Shown: piece after piece, positions 16,239-23,262 of the stretch
Layout: each line of letters starts with the position of its first letter
How positions within the stretch are numbered: the first letter of the stretch is position 1
Notes under the pieces: generated by a model
What the model saw: only the letters and a program-made list of their open reading frames with translations
Told to the model about the DNA's origin: nothing
The model's database searches: none
Translations under genes and position numbers: made by a program
NCBI GenBank assembly: GCA_019115085.1
Contig: DXEF01000060.1
Span: 1-35,214, forward strand
Source: Candidatus Agathobaculum pullicola
Lineage (GTDB): Bacteria > Bacillota > Clostridia > Oscillospirales > Butyricicoccaceae
Length of the DNA stretch: 35,214 bases
Reading direction: 5' to 3'

Positions 16239-16341
16239 ATGAAAAATTTGAATTAAGAGAAGAGAAAACGAGAGATTAAAAGAGAATAGAAGAGAATAGA
16301 GGAGTTCTTAGTGGATTTGAGATAAATTTTTAAAAATCCGC

Positions 16342-16370
16342 TTGACTTGCGCAAAACGATGTGTTTTAAT
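16342..16370 (+). promoter_or_regulatory. Promoter of rplM-rpsI
   Basis: -35 TTGACT (16342-16347), a 17-nt spacer and -10 TTTAAT (16365-16370) leave a leader of about 65 nt. Upstream (16255-16305) is a purine-only tract with repeated AGAGAATAG units. Confidence 0.7.
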
Positions 16371-16442
16371 AGATATGCTCGCTTAGAGCGTATGAAAATG
16401 TTGTCAAAATAATTTTTGATAGAATAAACGGAGGAAGAAAAC

Positions 16443-16871
16443 ATGTCTACTTTTATGGCTAAGGCAGAGACTGTCGAGCGTAAGTGGTACGTGCTGGACG
16501 CCGCGGGCAAGCCGCTCGGCCGCACCGCCGCTACCGCCGCCATGCTGCTGCGCGGCAAGCACAAGGCCGAGTTCACCCCCCATGTTGACTGCGGCGATTT
16601 CGTTATCGTCATCAATGCGGACAAGGCGGTTCTGACCGGCAAGAAGCTCACTCAGAAGTACTATCGTCACCACACCGGTTGGGTTGGCGGCCTGAAGGAA
16701 GTGCAGTACAAGACCCTGATGACCGAGAAGCCGGAGTTTGCAATGCAGCTGGCTGTTAAGGGTATGCTGCCGAAGAACTCTATCGGCCGTCAGTCCGCGA
16801 CCCGTCTGAAGGTCTTTGCCGGCGAGAATCACAACCATCAGGCGCAGAAGCCCGAAGTTTGGGATAAGTAA
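16443..16871 (+). CDS. rplM: 50S ribosomal protein L13
   Basis: 142 residues, the usual L13 length. Diagnostic blocks are [55 protein letters not shown]-like (here [13 protein letters not shown]) and [12 protein letters not shown]13 binds 23S rRNA early in 50S assembly. The ribosome site GGAGGAAG precedes the ATG. It is followed after 15 nt by rpsI, the near-universal bacterial rplM-rpsI pair. Confidence 0.97.
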   Translation: MSTFMAKAETVERKWYVLDAAGKPLGRTAATAAMLLRGKHKAEFTPHVDCGDFVIVINADKAVLTGKKLTQKYYRHHTGWVGGLKEVQYKTLMTEKPEFAMQLAVKGMLPKNSIGRQSATRLKVFAGENHNHQAQKPEVWDK

Positions 16872-16886
16872 GGGAGGAACTAACTG

Positions 16887-17294
16887 ATGTATACACCTAA
16901 GAAGGCTTATTTCTATGGCACCGGCAGAAGAAAGTCCTCCGTTGCCCGCGTTCGTCTGTTCCCGGGCGGCACCGGTGAGATCAAGATCAACAACCGTACC
17001 ATCGACAACTACTTCGGTCTGGAGACCTTGAAGATGGTTTGCCGTCAGCCGTTCGAAGTGACCGGCACTGCCGGCAAGTTCGATGTGGAGTGCACCGTAG
17101 CCGGCGGCGGCTTCACCGGTCAGGCGGGTGCGATCCGTCACGGCATCGCTCGTGCGCTGCTGCAGGCGGATTCCGAGCAGTACCGTCCCGCGCTCAAGGC
17201 GGCTGGTCTGCTGACCCGCGATCCGCGTATGAAGGAGCGTAAGAAGTACGGCCTCAAAGCCGCTCGTCGCGCTCCCCAGTTCTCCAAGCGCTAA
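16887..17294 (+). CDS. rpsI: 30S ribosomal protein S9
   Basis: 135 residues, starting at an ATG after AAGGGAGGAACT. The S9 signatures [40 protein letters not shown] and a C-terminus ending [17 protein letters not shown] are present. The C-terminal Lys-Arg tail of S9 contacts P-site tRNA. It is co-transcribed with rplM and followed by a structured untranslated region and a strong terminator. Confidence 0.97.
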   Translation: MYTPKKAYFYGTGRRKSSVARVRLFPGGTGEIKINNRTIDNYFGLETLKMVCRQPFEVTGTAGKFDVECTVAGGGFTGQAGAIRHGIARALLQADSEQYRPALKAAGLLTRDPRMKERKKYGLKAARRAPQFSKR

Positions 17295-17378
17295 TTTTTC
17301 CCACTTTTCAGTACGTCTCAGGATGTCGATTTGCAGGAAAATGCACTACTTTTGGAGCAGTGCGTGGTCCTCGAAAGT

Positions 17379-17424
17379 GTTCCGTTTTGCTCCGTAAGGC
17401 GCAAGCAAGGAGCACACAAGGAAC
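17379..17424 (+). other. Possible stem-loop in the rpsI 3' untranslated region
   Basis: GTTCC (17379-17383) can pair with GGAAC (17420-17424), and inside it TGCTCC (17388-17393) with GGAGCA (17409-17414). A separate GCACT/AGTGC pairing lies just upstream, near 17343-17362. The region is not coding. Function unknown. Confidence 0.35.
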
Positions 17425-17433
17425 AAGAATGGC

Positions 17434-17475
17434 AAACAACGCCCATTGGTCTAATGACCGACGGGCGTTGTTTTT
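17434..17475 (+). terminator. Terminator of rplM-rpsI
   Basis: CAACGCCC/GGGCGTTG (17437-17444/17463-17470) with inner GGTC/GACC and a following T run (17471-17475). Confidence 0.9.
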
Positions 17476-17537
17476 GTAAAATCATGCGTAGATAGCTACA
17501 GGAATGACAATTACAGCAGGGCTAGAGATCTGGGGCT

Positions 17538-18003
17538 TTAACTCAGGAAGATTGAATGGCTTTGTATTCGCATTCTGAAAACCAGAGAACATTCCGTCAG
17601 CAGATCAATGGGGAGAATAGATAGCGTCGTCTTTCTCAAGAGATCGATGCTTTCTGTTTCGTCCTCGCAAATTGCAATAACTTTTCCAAGAACCTTGAAA
17701 TGACCACCGAGGATTTCAGAAATGCTTGAGCTCGTCAGCGAAGGACTTGATTTGCTTAACAGTCTCATTTTTCTGTTGTTTTTGCGCCTTCACCTGTGTT
17801 TTCCCGCCCAGCTGAGGTTTTTCGGCAAAAATATCAGCCATCCGGAATAAATCTACAAAAATATCCATATAGTTAATCAACGGATTTTTTTGTAGTTCTC
17901 CCTCCACTTCTATAAAATCACCAATTTTCATATTTGAAACATCAAATCCGGACTATCGTCATCCAACTTTAAAAAGGTGGCTGGTAATTCAATCTGGAAG
18001 AAT
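17538..18003 (-). pseudogene. Broken gene, DUF6414-like C-terminal half
   Basis: Three adjoining minus-strand frames read as one protein. REFFQIELPATFLKLDDDS (about 18003-17948) runs into MKIGDFIEVEGELQKNPLIN ... IKSFADELK (17931-17725). That runs into SSISEILGGHFKVLGKVIA, IDLLRKTTLSILP (from about 17735 to 17538). At least two frameshifts separate them, near 17945 and 17730. The order (an 'I-G-D-F-x-E-V-E-G-E' strand, a Lys-rich middle, then 'F-x-V-L-G-K-V' and 'LLRKT') resembles DUF6414 proteins of Firmicutes, function unknown; I am only moderately sure of the family. The 5' part is missing and replaced by a plus-strand ORF. Confidence 0.5.
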
Positions 18004-18255
18004 TCGCGCTATAACACTGGTGGATTATACTTCCAAGATAAAAACTATATTGTAAAACCGCCGGGAGACAAGTACATGGCTGCGGTTGCAGCCGATGATG
18101 TAAAGCTTGCACTGGTTCCGGTCGCAGAAAAATCCGACTTCGTATATCAATCGGTGAATATGCGCTACAAATGTATTTTCGAGTCTGCGGTTGAGAGCAA
18201 TGTGATTTCCCGTCCGCCTTGTCAGGGGATTTCATGGAAAGGCGGAAAGCCTTAA
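17977..18255 (+). CDS. Unrecognised ORF, probably a gene fragment
   Basis: The frame is open from about 17939, and the first plausible start is the GTG at 17977, without a clear ribosome site. The 92 residues (...GLYFQDKNYIVKPPGDKYMA, AADDVKLALVPVAEKSDFVY...) look like a real mixed alpha/beta protein, but I do not recognise a family. Its beginning overlaps the end of the minus-strand broken gene, and a strong plus-strand terminator follows. It may be the 3' part of a gene whose start was lost. The rival view is non-coding sequence. Confidence 0.35.
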   Translation: MAGNSIWKNSRYNTGGLYFQDKNYIVKPPGDKYMAAVAADDVKLALVPVAEKSDFVYQSVNMRYKCIFESAVESNVISRPPCQGISWKGGKP

Positions 18256-18305
18256 AAAGAGAGAGAAGCCCTGACGGATAAACAGAGAAAACAAAAGTAT
18301 CATGA

Positions 18306-18347
18306 AGCAGGAGATCGTTTCGCAAGGAGCGTATCTCCTGCTTTTTT
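18306..18347 (+). terminator. Plus-strand terminator
   Basis: AGCAGGAGAT/ATCTCCTGCT (18306-18315/18333-18342), a perfect 10-bp stem followed by TTTTTT. Confidence 0.85.
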
Positions 18348-18424
18348 GCGTTGTGCGGCATTTCCATATTGCTCGTAGATTTTGCAGATTGCCTACACCA
18401 GTGTTTCCATTGCGTATGATCTGT

Positions 18425-19330
18425 TTACTCCTGATTGGATGATAGCAATAGTTCACTTTCCAACTCTTGCAAAAAGCAGTCGGCGGCTTTGGAGAAAACC
18501 TGATAGCGTTTCCATATGATCGATGCCTCTGCCTCCATTTTAGGAAACAATGGCCGGAAGGAAAGGGCACTGTTTCCGCTGACGTTGATCAGCTTGTCAA
18601 AGCAGATGGCATATCCCAGTCCCTCCTCTACCAGTAGCGACGCATTGAACACCAGATTATATGTGGCTACTACGTTCAGTTTGGTGATATCCTGTCCAAA
18701 CCAGTTAGACATCGGCCAAGCATCTGTTTTTTGTGCCGATAGAATCAATGGCTTATCCCACAGATCCTGCGGCTGAATCAGACTTTTTTGGGCTAACGGA
18801 GAATCTTTGCGCATGAGTACGCCCCAGGTATCGTGAATTGGTACTTTAATGGAGCTGTAAACATTCGGGTCCACTGGGCTATATACCACACCAAAATCGA
18901 TCAATCCCCGGTCTAAATGCTCCTGTACAAAGGCAGCATTTCCGCTGAGGATATGGTAGTGAATGTCGGGGTATTTTTCTTGTATGCTTTTTGCGGCTCT
19001 TGCAAAGATGCGAATCATATCGGATTCACCAGTGCCAATATAGACATCGCCGGCAATTACTTCATTGGATAGGGAAATCTCGCTTTCGGTTATTCTGACC
19101 AATTCCAAAATCTCTTCGGCCCGCTTTCGTAAAAGCATCCCTTCCTCTGTTAAAAGCACCTTGCGGGAGCCTTTTGTCCCGCGGATTAACAGTTGTTTTC
19201 CAAGTTCTTTCTCCAAGGCCTTCAACTGTGTGGAAAGGGTCGGTTGAGAAAGATGCAGCGATTCTGCTGCAGAGGAAATATTCTGCTCTCTGGCTACTGC
19301 CAAAAAATACTGCAACACACGCAGTTCCAT
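18425..19330 (-). CDS. LysR-family transcriptional regulator
   Basis: The start is the ATG at 19330, 8 nt after AGGAGG; upstream in-frame ATGs sit too close to or before that site. The 301 residues begin with a winged helix-turn-helix (1-60: MELRVLQYFLAVAREQNISS, LSQPTLSTQLKALEKELG). A linker helix and a two-lobed LysR effector domain follow (about 88-290: GDVYIGTGESDMIRIFARAA, FGVVYSPVDPN, VEEGLGYAICFD). It is divergent from the SDR operon and shares a 140-bp intergenic region with it, the classic LysR arrangement. Its own promoter (TTGAAA, 17 nt, TATACT at 19379-19351, minus strand) contains the 13-bp sequence repeated at 24438. The effector is unknown. Confidence 0.92.
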   Translation of the reverse strand: MELRVLQYFLAVAREQNISSAAESLHLSQPTLSTQLKALEKELGKQLLIRGTKGSRKVLLTEEGMLLRKRAEEILELVRITESEISLSNEVIAGDVYIGTGESDMIRIFARAAKSIQEKYPDIHYHILSGNAAFVQEHLDRGLIDFGVVYSPVDPNVYSSIKVPIHDTWGVLMRKDSPLAQKSLIQPQDLWDKPLILSAQKTDAWPMSNWFGQDITKLNVVATYNLVFNASLLVEEGLGYAICFDKLINVSGNSALSFRPLFPKMEAEASIIWKRYQVFSKAADCFLQELESELLLSSNQE

Positions 19331-19350
19331 AATCATCGCCTCCTTTTGCA

Positions 19351-19435
19351 AGTATACTATAAGAATATATAGGTTTCAATTATGTAAATGTATTATTTAT
19401 AAGTATTTGATATAGAACTGTTTTCCAACTATAAT
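19351..19435 (+). promoter_or_regulatory. Divergent LysR/SDR promoter region with repeated operator-like sequences
   Basis: For the SDR operon: -35 TTGATA (19407-19412), 17 nt, -10 TATAAT (19430-19435). Overlapping the -35 is TATAAGTATTTGATAT (19398-19413), which contains an AT-N11-AT LysR-box-like dyad. AATATATAGGTTT (19364-19376) lies inside the lysR promoter. Both sequences recur exactly at 24438-24535. Confidence 0.75.
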
Positions 19436-19473
19436 GAGTACAGAAGGAAAAAAGCATAAAGGAGGTTTTTACC

Positions 19474-20244
19474 ATGGAAAAGGAAATGCTCAAAGGAAAG
19501 GTTGCTATCATTACCGGCGCAAGCTATGGCATGGGACAGACAATGGCAGAGCTGTTTGCCGAGGAAGGAGCAGCCGTGGTCCTTACCGCCAGAGGAGAGG
19601 AAAAACTGGATCAGGTAGTGCAAGGCATTCGCGCAAAAGGTGGTCGCGCAGTGGGTGTTGTTGCAGATGTTTGCTCTACCGAGGACACCAAGCGGGTGTT
19701 TCAAACCGCCTTGCAAGAGTTTGGAGATGTGGATATCCTGATTAATAATGCCGGTATTGGGGAACAAAAGATGATCGACGAAACCGATGATGACTGGATG
19801 CTGTATGTGATGAACACCAATCTCGGTGGCCCCATGCGGTATATCCGTGAGGCGCTCAAAATCTTTATGCCCAAGAATGATGGCGTCATCATCAACATTT
19901 CCTCAGTCAATGGTGAGCGTCCCTTCTGCGGGGCAACCTATACTTCCACCAAGGGCGCACTGAACACCCTGACCAAGAATGTTGCCATGCGGCTGATTGA
20001 CACAAATATTCGATGCAACGCCGTGGCACCCGGCGCAACGGTTACACCTGCCCACATCGCCAATAAGGCAGGGGAGCAGCCCGGCGGCGCGAAAATGCTG
20101 GAGCACAGCGGGCATTTTGTGTACTTCCCCGGCCCGGAGTGTGATCCCATGGATCAGGCGTATGCCTGTTTGTTTCTTGCCAGCAAAATGGGCCGTCATG
20201 TCAAGGGACAGGTCATTCAGGTGTGCAACGGCGCATTCCTGTAA
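19474..20244 (+). CDS. Short-chain dehydrogenase/reductase (SDR)
   Basis: 256 residues, start with an AAAGGAGG ribosome site. It is a classical SDR: the cofactor motif TGASYGMG (14-21), Arg40 after the second strand (suggesting NADP(H)), NNAG (91-94), catalytic Ser143/144, Tyr156 and Lys160 (YTSTK), and APGATVTPAHI after the active site. The sequence type is close to 3-oxoacyl-ACP-reductase/hydroxysteroid-dehydrogenase-like SDRs. Substrate cannot be assigned; a secondary alcohol or ketone is expected. It is the first gene of a tightly spaced six-gene redox operon under the divergent LysR. Confidence 0.9.
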   Translation: MEKEMLKGKVAIITGASYGMGQTMAELFAEEGAAVVLTARGEEKLDQVVQGIRAKGGRAVGVVADVCSTEDTKRVFQTALQEFGDVDILINNAGIGEQKMIDETDDDWMLYVMNTNLGGPMRYIREALKIFMPKNDGVIINISSVNGERPFCGATYTSTKGALNTLTKNVAMRLIDTNIRCNAVAPGATVTPAHIANKAGEQPGGAKMLEHSGHFVYFPGPECDPMDQAYACLFLASKMGRHVKGQVIQVCNGAFL

Positions 20245-20267
20245 GAAAGCAGGGGAGTGTAAAACGT

Positions 20268-20501
20268 ATGGTACAAACCATTGCGGAACAGGATCTGATT
20301 TTGAATTTGAAAGCTGCTGGATTTGACGGGACGTTGCTCCAAGAGTTTCTTGGCTGCTGGAAAGCAGGAAAGATCATAGAGCAGCTTCAGCTGTTGTCCC
20401 AAAAACGCGCAGAACTTTTGGATCAAGTTCACAAAGAAGAAAAGCAAATCAATTGTCTGGACTATCTGGTCTATCAAATCGAAAAAGCGAAGAACTGCTG
20501 A
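20268..20501 (+). CDS. Small helical protein of the redox operon, unknown
   Basis: The ATG at 20268 with AGGGGAG upstream gives 77 residues. The product is almost all helix, with a heptad-like coiled coil at about 32-75 (KIIEQLQLLSQKRAELLDQV ... KQINCLDYLVYQIEK). Similar small proteins with LLxxxRxELLDxVH...IDCLDYL patterns accompany SDR/AKR/flavoprotein clusters in Clostridia, from memory. They may be MerR-effector-domain-like or adaptor proteins. No enzyme motif is visible. The spacing of 23 nt after the SDR and 62 nt before the hydrolase supports membership in the operon. Confidence 0.7.
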   Translation: MVQTIAEQDLILNLKAAGFDGTLLQEFLGCWKAGKIIEQLQLLSQKRAELLDQVHKEEKQINCLDYLVYQIEKAKNC

Positions 20502-20563
20502 ACGATTGCCTGGCCCGATGAGGCTGAAGTCAATACTGCCTGATGAATGAAAGGAGAAAAACG

Positions 20564-21508
20564 ATGAGTGACTATATCTGTGCCCTGAGTGAGCATGTAG
20601 AAAGAACCCATGTCCGTTATCCCAACCGGTATGGTCTGATGATTGCCGGCGATTTGTACATGGCAAAGGATATGGACAAAACAAAGCCTCAAATGACGCT
20701 GATTGTGGGCGCGCCTTATGGTGGTGTGAAAGAACAAGGCCCTTGTGTTTACGCCAACGAGTTGGCCCAGCGAGGTTTTGTGGTGTTGACCTTTGACCCT
20801 TGCTATATGGGAGAGAGTGCAGGCGAACCCCGCCATGTTTCATCCCTGGAGCTGTTCACTGAAAACTTCAGCGCTGGGGTGGATTTTCTGGGCCTTCAGC
20901 CGTTTGTAGATCGGGAGAAGATTGCTGTTCTGGGCATTTGCGGCAGCGGTGGATTTGCGCTGGCGGCTGCTCAGGCAGATACCCGTATTCAGGCGGTGGT
21001 CACTACCAGTATGTATGACATGTCGGTGGCAGCAAGGATGGGGCAGACACCAGAGCAGACTCTGGCGGCTAAGAAGGCTTTGTCGGCGCAGCGGTGGAAG
21101 GATGCGGAAAATGGATATATGCCGGAATATGTTCCCTTCTTCCCGGAAACGCCTCTGGAAAAGGTACCTGAGGGCATGGAAGAACCCAATGCCGAATGGT
21201 TCCGGTTTTACGCAGTAAAGAGGGGACATCATGAGCGTGCGCGAGGCGGGTTTACAACGACCAGCAACATTCCATTTATCAATTTCAACCTGCTCAGCCA
21301 TCTGGACGAAATCAGCCCCCGACCCATTCTGTTTGTGGTGGGCGATCGGGCGCACTCCCGGTTCTTCAGCGAGGAGGCATATGCCAAGGCGCTGGAACCT
21401 AAGGAACTGTATGTGGTGGAAGACGCGGAGCATATCGATTTGTATGATCGTACAGACCGCATTCCCTTCGATAAAATCGAAGCGTTTCTCAAAAGCAACT
21501 TAAAATAA
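20564..21508 (+). CDS. Alpha/beta hydrolase, dienelactone-hydrolase/YcjY-like, Cys nucleophile
   Basis: The ATG at 20564 follows AAAGGAG, giving 314 residues. The nucleophile elbow is GICGS (124-128), placing Cys126 in the nucleophile position as in dienelactone hydrolases. The other triad members are probably D261 (VVGDRAHS) and H290 (EDAEHIDLYD). The oxyanion region is GAPYGGVKEQGP (49-60). An insert at about 155-235 forms a lid with several Pro and aromatic residues. It is likely a hydrolase of esters or lactones, or a C-C bond hydrolase; the substrate is unknown. In the operon it sits between the SDR and the Fe-alcohol dehydrogenase, so it may release an acid or alcohol that these enzymes oxidise or reduce. 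Confidence 0.85.
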   Translation: MSDYICALSEHVERTHVRYPNRYGLMIAGDLYMAKDMDKTKPQMTLIVGAPYGGVKEQGPCVYANELAQRGFVVLTFDPCYMGESAGEPRHVSSLELFTENFSAGVDFLGLQPFVDREKIAVLGICGSGGFALAAAQADTRIQAVVTTSMYDMSVAARMGQTPEQTLAAKKALSAQRWKDAENGYMPEYVPFFPETPLEKVPEGMEEPNAEWFRFYAVKRGHHERARGGFTTTSNIPFINFNLLSHLDEISPRPILFVVGDRAHSRFFSEEAYAKALEPKELYVVEDAEHIDLYDRTDRIPFDKIEAFLKSNLK

Positions 21509-21524
21509 AAGGAGAAAATGCAGT

Positions 21525-22694
21525 ATGTTAGGAAATTTCACTTATTGTAACCCAACTAAGCTGTATTTTGGAGAGGATTCCCTGAAAGGGCTGTATCAGG
21601 AACTCCCGAAGTATGGTCAGAATGTGCTGCTGGTTTACGGCGGCGGTTCCATCAAGAAAAACGGCATCTATGATGATGTTATGGCCATCCTCAAGGAATG
21701 CGGCAAGACGGTTGTAGAGGACAGCGGCGTGATGCCCAACCCCACCGTAGAAAAGCTGTATGAGGGCTGCCGAAGAGCAAGGGAAGGCAAGATAGATTTG
21801 ATTCTTGCGGTAGGCGGTGGTTCGGTCTGTGACTATGCCAAGGCAGTTTCGGTGTCCACCCACTGCAAGGAAGATCCTTGGGAGAAGTATTATCTGCGCA
21901 TGGAAGATGTGGATAACGAAATCATCCCGGTGGGCTGCGTACTGACTATGGTGGGTACCGGATCGGAAATGAACGGCGGCTCAGTCATCACGAATCCTGC
22001 ACAGAAGCTGAAAATAGGTCATGTGTTTGGCGACAATGTCATGCCCAAATTTTCCATTCTGAATCCTGTGTACACCTATACGCTCCCGAAAGAGCAGATG
22101 GTAGCTGGTTTCTTTGATATCATGAGCCACATTCTGGAGCAGTATTTCTCCGGTGAGGACGACAACACTTCCGACTATGTGATGGAGGGATTGCTGCGCT
22201 CTCTGATTCACAGCTCCCGCATTGCTGTCAAAAATCCTACCGATTACGAGGCGCGCAGCAATATTATGTGGATTGCCACCTGGGCGCTCAATACCTTTGT
22301 TGCGAAGGGAAAAACGACGGACTGGGAAGTACATATGATTGGCCAGTCTATTGGTGCTTATACCAATGCCACTCACGGCATGACGTTATCCGCAGTATCC
22401 ATTCCCTATTATCAGTTTATCATGCCTTATGGCCTACAAAAGTTTAAGCGCTATGCGGTGAATGTATGGGATGTAAACCCACAGGACAAAACCGATGAGC
22501 AGATTGCCGCAGAAGGCCTTTCCGCCATGGCGGCGTGGATGCGGGACATCGGACTCGTAATGAATGCGCGGGAACTGGGTGTTACGGAGGACATGCTGGA
22601 CGGAATCGCGCAGGGCACTTTCCTTCTGGAAGGCGGCTACAAGGTGCTAAGCCGTGAAGATGTTATCCGCATTGTAAAGGAAAGCATGCAGTAA
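21525..22694 (+). CDS. Iron-containing alcohol dehydrogenase (BdhA/YqhD-like)
   Basis: 389 residues, the family's normal size. The start lies 16 nt after the hydrolase stop, with AAAGGAG. The N-terminal Rossmann-like domain has GGGS (97-100) in AVGGGSVCDYAKAV. The C-terminal helical domain has the metal ligands D198, H202 (FFDIMSHILEQ), H270 and H284 (NATHGMTLSA). It resembles NAD(P)H-dependent butanol dehydrogenases, which reduce aldehydes to alcohols. The cofactor and true substrate cannot be read from sequence alone. It is part of the LysR-controlled redox operon. Confidence 0.92.
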   Translation: MLGNFTYCNPTKLYFGEDSLKGLYQELPKYGQNVLLVYGGGSIKKNGIYDDVMAILKECGKTVVEDSGVMPNPTVEKLYEGCRRAREGKIDLILAVGGGSVCDYAKAVSVSTHCKEDPWEKYYLRMEDVDNEIIPVGCVLTMVGTGSEMNGGSVITNPAQKLKIGHVFGDNVMPKFSILNPVYTYTLPKEQMVAGFFDIMSHILEQYFSGEDDNTSDYVMEGLLRSLIHSSRIAVKNPTDYEARSNIMWIATWALNTFVAKGKTTDWEVHMIGQSIGAYTNATHGMTLSAVSIPYYQFIMPYGLQKFKRYAVNVWDVNPQDKTDEQIAAEGLSAMAAWMRDIGLVMNARELGVTEDMLDGIAQGTFLLEGGYKVLSREDVIRIVKESMQ

Positions 22695-22711
22695 AAGGGA
22701 AGCGGTCGTCT

Positions 22712-23233
22712 ATGAATATTTTGGTGCTCAATGGAAGTCCCAGACCAAACGGCAACACTGCTGCCATGGTAGATGCCTTTGCGGAAGGAGCGCGGGAAAG
22801 CGGTCATGAGGTGAATGTCGTCAATGTCTGTCAAAAGAAAATCGCCGGTTGCCTCGCCTGCGAGTATTGCCATACCAAAGGCGATGGCCGGTGCATTCAG
22901 CAGGATGATATGCAGCAGGTGTACCCTCTGCTCCAGCAGGCCGAGATGATCGTGCTGGCATCGCCTATTTATTATCACAGCTTCACGGGGCAGCTACAAT
23001 GTGTCATCAACCGGATCTATGCTTTGGATAAACCGAAAAATCTCAAAAAAGCGGCGCTGATCATGAGCTCCGGCAGCAACCATGTTTATTGTGGAGCCAT
23101 CTACGAATATCAGAACTCCTTTCTGAACTATCTGAAACTGGAGGATATGGGTATTTACTCTGCGTTTGACAAGGAGAACAAGTCACAGGAAAAGCTGGAT
23201 GAGCTGCGGCAGTTTGGTTTGCAGCTCAAATAA
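22712..23233 (+). CDS. Flavodoxin-fold FMN reductase, iron-sulfur flavoprotein (Isf)-like
   Basis: 173 residues with the FMN phosphate loop GSPRPNGNT (8-16) and ASPIYYHSFTGQL (about 84-96), the NADPH-dependent FMN reductase fold. Cysteines 47, 50, 53 and 61 (GCLACEYCHTKGDGRC) form a compact C-x2-C-x2-C-x7-C set like the [4Fe-4S] motif of archaeal Isf (C-x2-C-x2-C-x5-C). A cluster is therefore plausible but unproven. It could pass electrons between ferredoxin-type donors and flavin, for example to or from the next gene, which has ferredoxin-like clusters. It starts 17 nt after the alcohol dehydrogenase. Confidence 0.85.
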   Translation: MNILVLNGSPRPNGNTAAMVDAFAEGARESGHEVNVVNVCQKKIAGCLACEYCHTKGDGRCIQQDDMQQVYPLLQQAEMIVLASPIYYHSFTGQLQCVINRIYALDKPKNLKKAALIMSSGSNHVYCGAIYEYQNSFLNYLKLEDMGIYSAFDKENKSQEKLDELRQFGLQLK

Positions 23234-23262
23234 AGATGCTCAGCCTCTGGAGGAAGACTGCT

